A DNA stretch of 64,000 bases. Source: Pseudeuparius sepicola (lineage: Eukaryota; Arthropoda; Insecta; Coleoptera; Anthribidae). Position 1 is the first letter of the stretch; the number at the start of each line of letters is the position of its first letter. This document shows positions 22,430 to 33,300 of the stretch, piece after piece. Under the pieces are notes generated by a model that saw only the letters and a list, made by a program, of their open reading frames with translations, was not told the origin of the DNA and searched no databases. Position numbers and translations under genes: made by a program. Location of the stretch: assembly GCA_963920635.1 (NCBI GenBank), contig OY987308.1:27776096-27840095 (forward strand). The letters are read 5' to 3'.

Positions 22430-23515
22430 GTGAAACCTGCAGAATTTAGTACAGAGAAGATAAATTTGATATTTTAAAAGTTACGAATGAAAAGAAAAGC
22501 AAATGCAATTATAAAATTGCGCAAATTTTGCCTTTATATAAATGAAAACTGCCGAATTTAATACATTAAAGATCAATTTGATATCTCTTTTAGCACAGAA
22601 TAGCCACCGTGGCTATTCTGTGCTTTTAGTTTAGAAGTTACGATTTTTTTCTAAAGGTAGCTACTTAAACATGTGTGGATTGTTTAACTTATTTTTTAAC
22701 CCACGAAAATAAAAGCAAATGTAATTATAAAATTGTGCAATTTTTGCCATTATATAAATGAAACCTGCCGATTTGACATCTCTTTTAGTTTAGAAGTTAC
22801 GATTTTTTCTAAAGGTACCTACTTAAAAAAGTGTGGATTTCTTACTTCATTTTTGAACCCATGAAAAGAAAAGCAAATGTAATTATAAAATTGTGCAAAT
22901 TTTGCCCTTATATAAATGAAACCTGCCGAATTTAATACACTAAAGAACAATTTGATGTCCCTTTTAGTTTAGAAGTTACGATTTTTTATAAAGGTACCTA
23001 CTTAAAGAAGTGTGGAATTTTTTAACTTCATTTTTGAACCCATGAAAAGAAAAGCAAATATAATTATACAATTGTGCAAAGTTTGCACTTAAATAAATGA
23101 AACCTGCCGAATTTAATACATTAAAGATCAATTTGATGTCTCTTTTAGTTTAGAAGTTACGATTTTTCTAAAGGTACCTACTTAAAAAAGTGTGGATTTT
23201 TTACTTCATTCTTGAACCCATGAAAAGAAAAGCAAATGTAACTATAAAATTGTGCAAATTTTGCACTTAAATAAATGGAATCTGTCGAATTTTATACATT
23301 AAAGATGAATTTGACCTCTCTTTTAGTTTAGAAGTTACGATTTTTTCTAAAGGTACCTACTTAAAAAAGTGTGGATTTCTAACTTCATTTTTGAACCCAT
23401 GAAAAGAAAAGCAAATGCAATTATAAAATTGTGCAAATTTTGCACTTAAGTAAATGGAATCTGTCGAATTTAATACATTAAAGATGAATTTGATGTCTCT
23501 TTTACTCTTTTAAGA
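22430..23515 (+). repeat. satellite array 3a (second subfamily)
   Basis: About seven units of roughly 175 bp with the blocks ATGAAACCTGCCGAATTTAA, GATGTCTCTTTTAGTTTAGA, AGTTACGATTTTTTCTAAAG and TTTTTGAACCCATGAAAAGA. The core (CTGCyGAATTTAATrC, then TTTGATrTCTCTTTTmGTTT and AAGTTAyGATTTTTT) is shared with array 1, so the two subfamilies have a common ancestor. Confidence 0.85.
22587..22629. mobile_element. 29-bp perfect palindrome with 7-bp target duplication
   Basis: Inside one unit of satellite array 3a, CACAGAATAGCCAC and GTGGCTATTCTGTG stand tip to tip around a single C (22594-22622). They are flanked by direct CTTTTAG repeats (22587-22593 and 22623-22629). Neighbouring units lack the insert and have one CTTTTAG, which directly shows an insertion with a 7-bp duplication. 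The same 14-mer GTGGCTATTCTGTG occurs alone at 27062-27075. Confidence 0.85.
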
Positions 23516-23519
23516 AATA

Positions 23520-24235
23520 ATATACCGTACTTTCATCTTTTTTGGTAGACATAGGGGAATAGGCCGCGCGTCGCCGTGCGTCCAGCTAGGTTTGTCGGTC
23601 GTTGGCGGGGGGAGTACACAGTAGTCGAGTTTTGCGAGCAAAAAACACGCCCCGCCCCCCGCCAACGACTGCGACGAACCCAGCCGAATACACGGCGGCG
23701 CGCCGCCCAGCCATGGCTATGTCTACTAAAACGGCGAAAGCACGGTATACCAAATTGGCTGAATGTCAGCAAAAATTCTTAAGCACTGCTGTACTAATTA
23801 TTGCCCTCAGTACCAAAATGCATGCACCCAATCAAAAGAAATGAAAGGTGTACACTATATAGTTGGTTTTTTTGCTACCGCTGCTAGGTCTCGTCCGCGT
23901 AGGTGTGGGTTCCGCGATTAATAATTTTTTAATTAAGGATTTCATGGTGGCCCGCCGATTTTCGGGCATACGCATTAACCTACGTCAAGACGACTTTTCA
24001 CGGTCTCGTTTCCGTTGCAACATAGAAGGGGGAATTTATCATCTTGACCGGTGGTATTTTTTTCTTTTGGCCAAATATCACGTAAAAGGTAATACGGGTC
24101 TCGGGGCCCACGCTGACGCCACCCAAATGGGTCTTTTTCGATGTCGTTTATCAGCTTTATGTTTCGAGAGTTGTTGGCGACTTCGATAGGTTTACACGCA
24201 AACAGTAGGGCGGAACTGTGATCTGTAATGTTGGC
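23520..24235. other. 710-bp non-satellite insertion between arrays
   Basis: Unique DNA interrupts the satellite array. It holds a GC-rich hairpin, GTCGTTGGCGGGGGG (about 23598) with its complement CCCCCCGCCAACGAC (about 23655). It also holds a plus-strand frame through ATGGCTATGTCTACTAAAAC and an open plus frame at 23863-24189 with no recognisable domain. It could be a transposon or a CpG-rich first-exon region; neither can be shown. Confidence 0.4.
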
Positions 24236-24239
24236 CGCT

Positions 24240-25205
24240 AAAAGACTGAAACCTGCCGAATTTGATACAGTGCAGATTAATTTGACGTCTCTTTTAGTTT
24301 GAAAGTTACGATTTATTGTAAAAGTGCTTACTTAAAAAAATGTGGAATTTTTTAACTTCATTTTTGAACCCATGAAAATAAAAGCAAACTTAGTTATAAA
24401 TTTGTGCAAATTTTGCCCTTAAATAAATGAAACCTGCCGAATTTAATACAGTAAAGATCAATCTGATGTATCTTTTAGTTTGAAAATTAGGTACGACTTT
24501 TTCTAAAGGTACTTAAAAAGTATGTTTTTTTTAACTTCATTTTTGAACTCATGAAAATAAAAGCAAACGTAGTTATAAAATTGTGCAAATTTTGCCCTTA
24601 AATAAATGAAACCTGCCGAATTTAATACAGTAAAGATCAGTCTGATGTATCTTTTAGTTTAAAAATTAGGTACGACTTTTTCTAAAGGTATTTATAAAAA
24701 GTATGGTTTTTTAACTTCATGTTTGAACTCATGAAAATAAAAGCAAACATAGTTATAAAATAAATGAAAACCTACCGAATTTAATACAGTAAATAAAACC
24801 AAACGTAGTTATAAAAGTGGGCAAATTTTGCCCTTAAATAAATGAAACCTGCCAAATTTAATACAGTGAAGATAAATTTGATGTCCCTTTTAGTTTAAAA
24901 TTTACGACATTTTCTAAAGGTACTTAAAAAGTATGGACATTTTACTTTTTTTCAACCCATGAAAATAAAACCAAACGTAGTTATAAAATTGTACAAATTT
25001 TGCCCTTAAATGAATGAAACCTGCCAAATTTAATGTAGTAAAGATAAATTTGACGCCTCTTTTAGTTTAAAAGTTAGGATTCTTTCTAAAGGTATTTAAA
25101 AAGTATTGATTTTTGAATCCATGAAAAATGTAAACGTAGTTATAAAATTGTGCGAATTTAATCCAATAAAAATTAATTTGATATATCTTTTCGTTCAAAA
25201 GTTAT
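24240..25205 (+). repeat. satellite array 3b
   Basis: About seven further units of the 3a subfamily (AAACCTGCCGAATTTAATAC, TTTTAGTTTAAAAATTAGGT), some truncated, such as the short pair around 24770-24850. Confidence 0.85.
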
Positions 25206-26550
25206 GAAGAAAAACTATTTTTGCCAAAGTTGAAACTGGTCGTTAAAACCATTTTCGAGTGGCCATAACTCTTTTTCTAACTTTTCGATTCTAACGAAAT
25301 TTAGCGCACATCTTAAACGTACATCGACGAACATTTCCAACAAATTTCGTCGAAGCATTGATAGCCTAACTTCTCGTGCCGATCCGCAGTAAAAAATCGC
25401 GCATCTCCACCGAAAACCAGGCTGGCGCCGCAACGCGACGTAGGCCGTGAAAAAAACAGTTGAGAGACGTCGCCGCAGCCGCCCACGATACGGTGCACGG
25501 CGCCGGACCATCGCAATCGTTCGCCTCGGCCGTCTAGAAAGCCAGAGGCCGGTAACGTCGCTCCGAAGGACACCCCCCGAGAATATGCGACGATTGCCGG
25601 CCTTGGGGCTTCTCTAGATGGTTCCGCGGAGTCTCATCGATACATTGCGGCATTTATGCCGGCGAGTGACATTTAAGTCAAGAACCGAATCAAGATTTCA
25701 GTCTAGACCCATAATTTCAACGACTGCGGGCACACACACACACATGCAATCTCTTATTTGAATCTATTCGCGCAAATTCGATTTATTTCGGCGCGGCCGC
25801 GCGAGACGTAGCGGAGTGCCAAGTTAGCTTGAGATTTCCTATGATTTTGCACTGTATTTAAGGTCGCGGTATCGAATTACAAAGTGTAGAAGTTTTGCCG
25901 GCAAAGAAGATCGCTGCTACCTCAAATATTTTAGTGTGTTTTCAAGAGGGATCGGTGCGGAGGACCAAACAAGGAATTCTCATCTGACCGACAGATACAG
26001 ATCTCCTAAACGATTGGCTATTATAGGAGCAGAAGAAATCCGATTCCGACAACACCTCCGGTACCCCTAATCTAATCGACATCTAGAAGTTAAAATATAT
26101 CGCCTTTTAAAAAAGCAAACGGCGGTCCCCCTTTGTGCGGTATAGAATTCTAAATGGGCCTCGCTAGGTGGTACTACGAATTTTCGGCATAAATTATCCT
26201 ACAGGTAGTTTATTGTTTTTCGGGGTGATGCTTTCCAAGTTATTAAATTAAAAACGTGTCGTGGAGATGATTTAGCAAGGGGGGCAGGGCCGAAAATCGA
26301 TTTGTAGACACGCAAGGACCGTCTCGAATATATAAATAAAGATGTCGGGCCAAAGTGGTATGGACTACCTAAAACCACCTCTATTATCTATGCATGTGGG
26401 CATAGGTATCTGCTTTATAACCTGTTTTTATAAATGATGTGGGAATGACCTTACAAAAAAAAAACATTTAAAGGTACCTACTCTTGTTTAGGAGTTATAG
26501 ATTAGGTAAAACCTACCTACAAAAACAAGGAAAAAATTAAAGTTCATTTT
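25206..26550. other. no gene seen
   Basis: A GC-rich block at about 25380-25640 is open in two minus frames but without recognisable domains or good splice sites. The rest is AT-rich. A short CA repeat lies at about 25732-25743. Confidence 0.4.
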
Positions 26551-26559
26551 CGAACCCTT

Positions 26560-28085
26560 GAAGACAATACCAATGGACGGTTTAAAAATCTGCAAATCTT
26601 GTCCCTAAACAACTGAGACCCGCTGAATTTAACCCTTCAAAGATCAATTTGATATCTTTTCCCATTTAAAAGTTATGAATTTTTTTATAGACACGGAAAT
26701 GTTTTTAACTAACTTTTCGAGACCTTGAAAAAAATACTTACATTTCTTAAAGGTACCTTAAATGCAATGAACTTAGTCCCCTCTATGCGTCTGCCGAGGG
26801 GTTGATATTTTAGCCAACTGCAACAAAAAGAAAACTGTGTTAATTTTTTGGGTTTTAAGTGTACCACCATTGGCGCCCTCTATGTTCACATTTTGAAAAT
26901 TGGGGCTTGCGCGGGAAACTCACAGTGCCATCTATCGGACAATACTCGAATTAAAATTACTATTGGCTTTTGCTTGCCTCGTCCGTGCAGGATTCTTTCT
27001 GTTTTACTTTTTTAATGAAATTTTGGACAAAATAATAATGTTACACACGTTGTCATTGCGTGTGGCTATTCTGTGGCAGTAATAATCAAAAAGTTTCTGT
27101 CATAATAACAATATTTGGAATCGATTAGGTTATTATTTTTCTAATAACAGCTGTGGGGAAGGTAAGACCACGCGCCAGCATCTGTCAACTGTCAGAAAGA
27201 AAAGTGAGAACCTATTTTCATTGGTCTTTAAATGGAGGTCAAAAATTAAAAAAATTCTTCGCACTTACCCGTCAGGTATTTTTTTGCCCATGTTTCTAGG
27301 GAGTTCACTATAATATTCGAAACACAAGAATTCTCGGCACACAACAATATTGTAAAATCGGTCTCATTATTACGACATACTAAACTGAACCACAGATTCT
27401 GTGACTGAACTGGGTTCTGAAGAGAGAGAGAGAGAGAGACGTTGTTTCCGTCAAAATAACGTCAATTAATCCTAGCCCCTTCGCCAAAATTTATAGTCTG
27501 AAAATTACTAATAAATGCTACTCAAATTTTGAAAAAATGCCAATCGAAGGTCTGCAAATTTCCAAATTTTGTCCTTAAACAATTGAAATCTGCTGAATTT
27601 AATGCTTCAACGATCAAATTGATATCTCTTTTCGTTTAAAAATTATGATTTTTTTAAAGGCAGTTATAAAAATTCTTGAAAACTTAATTTTTGGTCTTTG
27701 AAAAAAATACCAAACCACGGTCTAAAAATCTGCAAATGTTGTCTTTAAAACAACTGAAATCTGCTGAATTTAATGATTCAACGATCAATTTGATAGCTCT
27801 TTTCTTTTAAAAGTTATGATTTTTTTAAAGGCATTTACAAAAATTCTTGAAAACTTAAATTTTGATGTTTGGAAAAAATGCCAAACGTCTAAAAATCTTC
27901 AAATGTTGTCCTTAAACAACTGAAATCTGCTGAATTGAATGCTTAAATGATCAATTTGATATCTCTTTTCGTTTAAAAGTGATGCTTTTTTTAAAGGCAG
28001 TTACAAAAATTCTTGAAAACTTAATTTTTGGTCTTTAGAAAGAAACGGAGATATAAAAATCTGCAAATTTTGTCAAAAATCAAAG
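26560..28085 (+). repeat. satellite array 4 (interrupted)
   Basis: One unit at about 26560-26760 and about three to four units at 27530-28085, with the array 1 blocks (CAACTGAAATCTGCTGAATT, GATATCTCTTTTCGTTTAAA). Between them is unique DNA that holds a (GA)n run at about 27421-27439 and the solitary transposon tip at 27062. Confidence 0.8.
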
Positions 28086-28824
28086 ATATGATGATTGTTT
28101 TTCTAAACGTATAGGAAATAATACACAGCAATTAGTTGGTGATAAGTGAAAGTGATTTATTCATATCCATATATTGGGAACAAAAATTCAAAAAAATTAT
28201 ATCACAGGTTTTTCTATCCTTACTTACATTATTAAAACAAACAACAAGGTATCAACAGAAACAATAAAAACGCCCTCTGGGAATTATTTAAAACAATATT
28301 CGGCGATAATAAATGACCCAATAAAAATGAGGGCCCCTTAAGTACGTACAAACAACAATTTGATCCTTGCCAGGGGCCCCAATTAAAATCATACACCTCC
28401 TTATTTCACTACAAAAATATACAAATAAATACACCATTACCATTCGTAAACGGAGCTAAACTATTGTCTTTTTAGTAGTGGCGAAATTTTGAAAATTCTC
28501 AGTGGTTTTAACCTAACTATACCTACTATCACCCTCATAGAAATCGGTAAACTCCGATTTTTCTGCCAGAAAATTTAGTGTCTTCCCGACCTCACTTTAC
28601 ATGGGAATAAATGCAAAATTGCACTACTTTTTCGTCACTATACAGTGAACATTAACCTCTAACTAACTTACTGTTAGGCCTGCCGTGACAGTTATAAAAA
28701 AAATGGCAATTTCAAATTTGGCAATACTGGATCCTTAACAGTAAACATGCGAACTCTTATTTCAGAAATACTGGTTGGTTTTGAATGTGGCGTCTTTCCG
28801 TTATAACTACGGCATTTATCTTAT
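28086..28824. other. no gene seen
   Basis: AT-rich DNA between a satellite array and an inverted-repeat element. No exon or RNA gene was recognised. Confidence 0.4.
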
Positions 28825-30325
28825 AGTTCAGTCAAACGGTAGTTTAAAGTGTAAAGTTTTGGTGTAATTGTTTTTAGTGGTTTATTTTATGTTTTTTGGG
28901 GTGCTGAACACGCGGTAAATATGAGAAATCATCAATAAAACCACTAAAAATAGTGTTTTTAGTGGTTTTCACCTTATAATTGGCAATGCAAGCTACTTAC
29001 GTAAAAAGAGATTCTGTAGTAAAATAAAGAAAAGAAAATTATCTACAATTTAATTCTCTTAACATTTTTTTGTAAGTCGTATGGTTTCCACGCAAAAGAG
29101 TATTGAAACATGGAGGAAATTCAGTAATTTTTTTAAAACAGCAAAAACATACCATTAATTTATAATTTTTATTTCATCTAGGTAAATATTATTCTATAGG
29201 CTAATAAAAGCCATGAATTTCTGTACAATTTTTATGTATTTATGTATACGAGCCCTCTTAGACACGGCTTCCATGTAGTGATGTGAGTGGCGAATATTTC
29301 AATTCGAACTTTGCAATATATTGAGAATATTTTGGAAATATTCAGTTCCGGAAATTTTGTGAAAAAGTTCGCAATTTTCAGCCCGAAAATTCATATCGAA
29401 TATACAGGGTGTCCCATAACTTATCCGCCAGAGGGCAACAGGTGGTACTAGACGTCAAAATATACCGTGTGAGCCAAAAATGCCTTAGTAAAATGTTGCT
29501 CGTTTAAAAGATACAGAGTGTTGAAAACAAAACTTGATTTTCGAAAAATTGCAATAATTTTGAAGGTGAGAAATCCGAATTAATTTATTATTAATTAGGA
29601 AAAATTCAACAAGCGATCGATAATATTAAAAATGCTGAAAATACCTTGCCGAATGTGAGGCGTCATTTAGTAAAGGGCATAAGGAAGTGACTTGAGGTAA
29701 ACGGGGGACATTTCCAATATATACCTGTTGAAGTAAATTTCAAAAAACATTTTGTAGGTGTTTTGAATAAAGTGCGTTGTATTTTCGAAATTTGGATTTT
29801 TTTCGGTGTTTCTACATTCAGAGACGAATATCTCGCAAACGGCTTGCGATATCGATATTGACCAAGAGTAGATATGTTTTTTACGTGGAAATAATGATGA
29901 CTCTTCTCGAAGTCAAAATATTCCCAGCTTCACAGGGCAAAATATTATGCAGTATTTCGTCATGCACGAAGTTAACAATCGAGTTAAAGGGAAAGTTGCA
30001 CTTTTATTTATTTATTTTTTTGCTATTTGCCGTAAACTACTTATTTCCCAATTTCTATCATTTCAACACTTTTTTGCGTGGAAACCATACGACGTACGAA
30101 AAAATGCTAGGACAGTTAAATTGTAGATAATTTTCCACTTTTTGCTTAAATAGCTTGCTTTGCAAGTTATAAGCTGTAAATCACTAAAGAACATTATTTT
30201 TAGTGTTTCTTTAATTATTTCTCATATTTGTTATTCGTGTTCAGCACCTCAAAGAACATGAAATAAACCACTCAACACAATTACACCAGAACTCTCCACT
30301 TTGCACCCTCCATTTGACTGGACTA
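28825..30325. mobile_element. 1.5-kb element with long terminal inverted repeats
   Basis: The left arm (about 28825-29110) and right arm (about 30060-30325) are inverted copies. Examples are GTTCAGTCAAA with TTTGACTGGAC, and TCGTATGGTTTCCACGCAAA with TTGCGTGGAAACCATACGA. The left arm has an internal perfect palindrome around CCACTAAAAATAGTG. The interior carries a transposon-type end (ACAGGGTGTCCCATAA at 29404) and a transposase remnant, so a second element seems nested inside. Confidence 0.75.
29598..29745 (+). pseudogene. transposase C-terminal remnant (Tc1/mariner-like)
   Basis: A plus-strand frame reads GKIQQAIDNIKNAENTLPNV, then RRHLVKGIRK, an in-frame stop, then LEVNGGHFQY. The pattern of an arginine-rich segment ending in a VNGGHF-type motif is typical of the C-terminus of mariner-like transposases in insects. 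The in-frame stop and the absence of the upstream catalytic region make it a dead fragment. Confidence 0.65.
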
Positions 30326-30384
30326 TTACCGAAATAAACACTGTAGGAGTAGAAAGAACGTCGAAGGTGTTCAACTTATTTACG

Positions 30385-33300
30385 CTAACTCTGCCTCTGG
30401 TCGCCCTCGGCCCTCTGCTGCTGCTGCGCGTTATTACCGTTATTATTCTGCACCAGTAGCGTGGACAGCGCCTCCAGCGACTGCCTGACCTTCGCTATCT
30501 GGTCCAGGTTGTTGTCGAGAAATGTGTGGACGGCGCCCGCCGACTTGCTGTGCAGGTGCGTCTGCCACTGCAGGATGTCGTTGTAGATGTCGTCGCCGTC
30601 GCCGTCGCGCGCCACGCCGTCGCCGAGCGCCATCGAGTACCGGCTCTGGATCTTGCTGATGCGGTACAGCAGGACGGCGGCCGACAGGAACAGCAGGATC
30701 AGCAGCAGCGTGGTGGCGAACAGGATCAGGCTCTGCCTGGGCAGCTTCCGGAATTCGCCGATGGCGTCCTTGAGGGTGCGCACGAAGCCCCGCGAGCCCT
30801 TCCGCTCCGGCGGCGCGTCGTCGCCGGCGCCCCTGGCGTCCTCCGACCGCCTCTTGCGCATCACGCTGAACGTGGCCGGGGGCGCGGTGAGGATTTCCGG
30901 CGACGGGCTCTCCCTGCCGCTTTCCAGTTCTCCGGATTCAGAGGAGTCCTGTTCTTGTTCCTAAGGGTTTGGAAAAGGATAGAGTTGTGGAGACTTTTTT
31001 TTGTGGTTTCTACTAGTCTGCAAATTGTGTCCTTAAACAACTGAAATCTGCTAAGTTTAATGTCTCAACGGTCAATTTGATATCTCTTTTTGTTTAAAAG
31101 TTATGATTTTCTTAAAGCAAATCTATGAACTTTTGCAACTTAATTTTTGGTATTTGAAAAAATACCAAATGAAGGTATAAAAATCTGCAAATTTTGTCCT
31201 TAAACAACTAAAATCTGCTGAATTTAAAGCTTCAATAATCAATCCGATATCTCTTTTCGTTTAAAAGTTATGATTTTCTTAAAGCAGGTACTTACAAAAA
31301 GCTATGAAATTTTGCAACTTAATTTTTGGAATTTGAAAAAAAAATACCAAACGAAGGTCCAAAAATCTGCAAATTTTGTCCTTAAACGATTGAAATCTGC
31401 TGAATTTAAAGCTTCAACAATAAATTTGATATCTATTTTCGTTTAAAAATTATAATTTTCTTAAAGTAGGTACTTACAAAAATCTATCACATTTTGCAAC
31501 TTAATTTTTGGTATTTGAAAAAAATACCAAATGAAGGTATAAAAATCTGCAAATTTTGTCCTTAAACAACTGAAATCTGCTGAATTTAATGCTTCAACGA
31601 TCAATTTGATATCTCTTTTTGTTTAAAAGTTATGATTTTCTTAAAGCGTGGACTTACAAAAATCTATGAAATTTTGCAACTTAATTTTTTGTATCTGAAA
31701 AAATATATCAATACATATATCGAAAGTCTAAAAATCTGCTAATTTTGTTTTTACACAACTAAAATCTGCTGAATTTAATGCTTCAACGATCAATTTGATA
31801 TATCTTTTTGTTTAAAAGTTATGATTTTTTTAAAGCATGGACTTACAAAAATCTATGAAATTATGTAAATTAATTTTTGGAATTTGAAAGAAAAACAAAC
31901 GAAGGTTTAAAAATCTGCAAATTTTGTCCCTAAACAACTGAAATCTGCTGAATTTAAAGCTTCAACGATCAATTTTATATCTTTTTTCGTTCAAAAGTTA
32001 TGATTTTTTTAAAGCGGGTACTTACAAAAATCTATGAAATTTTGCAACTTATTATTTGCCATTTGAGAAAAAATATCAAACGAAGGTCTAAAAATCTGCA
32101 AATTCTTTTCCTTAACAACTAAAGTCTGATGAATTTAATGCAACGATCAATTTGATATCCATTTACGTTTAAAAGTTATGATTTTTTAAAGTAGGTACTT
32201 ACAAAAATCTATGAAATTTTGCAATTACCAGTACTTGAAAACAAAATACCAAACGAAGGTCTAAAAATCTGCAAATTTTACCCTTAAATAATTGAAGTCT
32301 GCTGAATTTAATGCTTCAGCGGTCAGTTTGATATCTCTTTTCGTTTAAAAGTTATGATTTTTTAAAGGCACTTAAAAAAATTCGTGAAAACTTTATTTTT
32401 GGCCTGCGAAAAACTGCAACTGAAAATTGAATTTTAGTGTGTTTTTGTTTTTCTACAATCGGACAAGGGCATTTTTGAGTGTCTGCCTAGAAGCGCAATT
32501 AATACACAGTGTGTTCCCAGATTGTTTACATGGCTCTTATAAATGACAAAAAAATTTCGAATTCAAATTTAACCTTTTGAGGTTCAGCCCTGCTTTGTTT
32601 GAAACTAATTTGTGACATAATTTTACTTAAAAAAACATTTTTCACACCAGTAATGTGCCATTTTTGTAGGTTTTACGACAAAATGTTATTAAGGAAACTT
32701 GTTTAGAATGAAAAACTGAGAAGGTTTGAATTTTGATTTTTTGACTTGTTTTCCGCTTTTTTTTAGAAAAGTGCTTTTTCTGTAGCTCTCACGTTCAAAA
32801 TGTTGTTAAGGAAACTTGTTCATGGTGAAAAATACTGGGTAGGTGCAAAAATTTCAAAAGCTTAAGCCTACTTTGATTTTTTCTGATGGAAAATTAAAAA
32901 AACAAAATGTAAAGTTGGCTTAGGCTTTTAACATTGCCCACACTGCTCATTTGGCTATGTTTTTCGGATTCTACGTCGGATAAGGCCACTTTCGAGTTTT
33001 CCAGATGGCTAAAGTGTATAAACATTAAAAAATATTAAAGGATTTTTAAGTTTTCACAAAACTTAGCTGGCCAGCCATATTTGGGCATTTCCAAATCGGA
33101 ATTGGTTGCGTTTTTTTTATTCCGCGTGGTTTCTGAGGGGTAAGACCTTTTCAAGGTGGCTAAGAGTGTACGAAAATCATCCTTACCGTGACATCCACTT
33201 CTGGAACAGCCAGTTCTTCACTGGCAGTTTTCGCTTTCTCCCACACTGCCCTCATGTATTGCAGCGTCGAATCTCTCGACATCAAGCTGCCGAAGACGTG

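Noticed and set aside
25215..25573. two overlapping minus-strand frames considered as the missing first PIR1 exon
   Set aside because: Neither contains the RW-x-Y type start segment expected in PIR1 relatives, and no donor of the needed phase was found.
30526..31044. 172-codon plus-strand frame and a 125-codon companion
   Set aside because: Antisense to the last GRAMD exon, which has a membrane helix and in-phase splicing on the minus strand.
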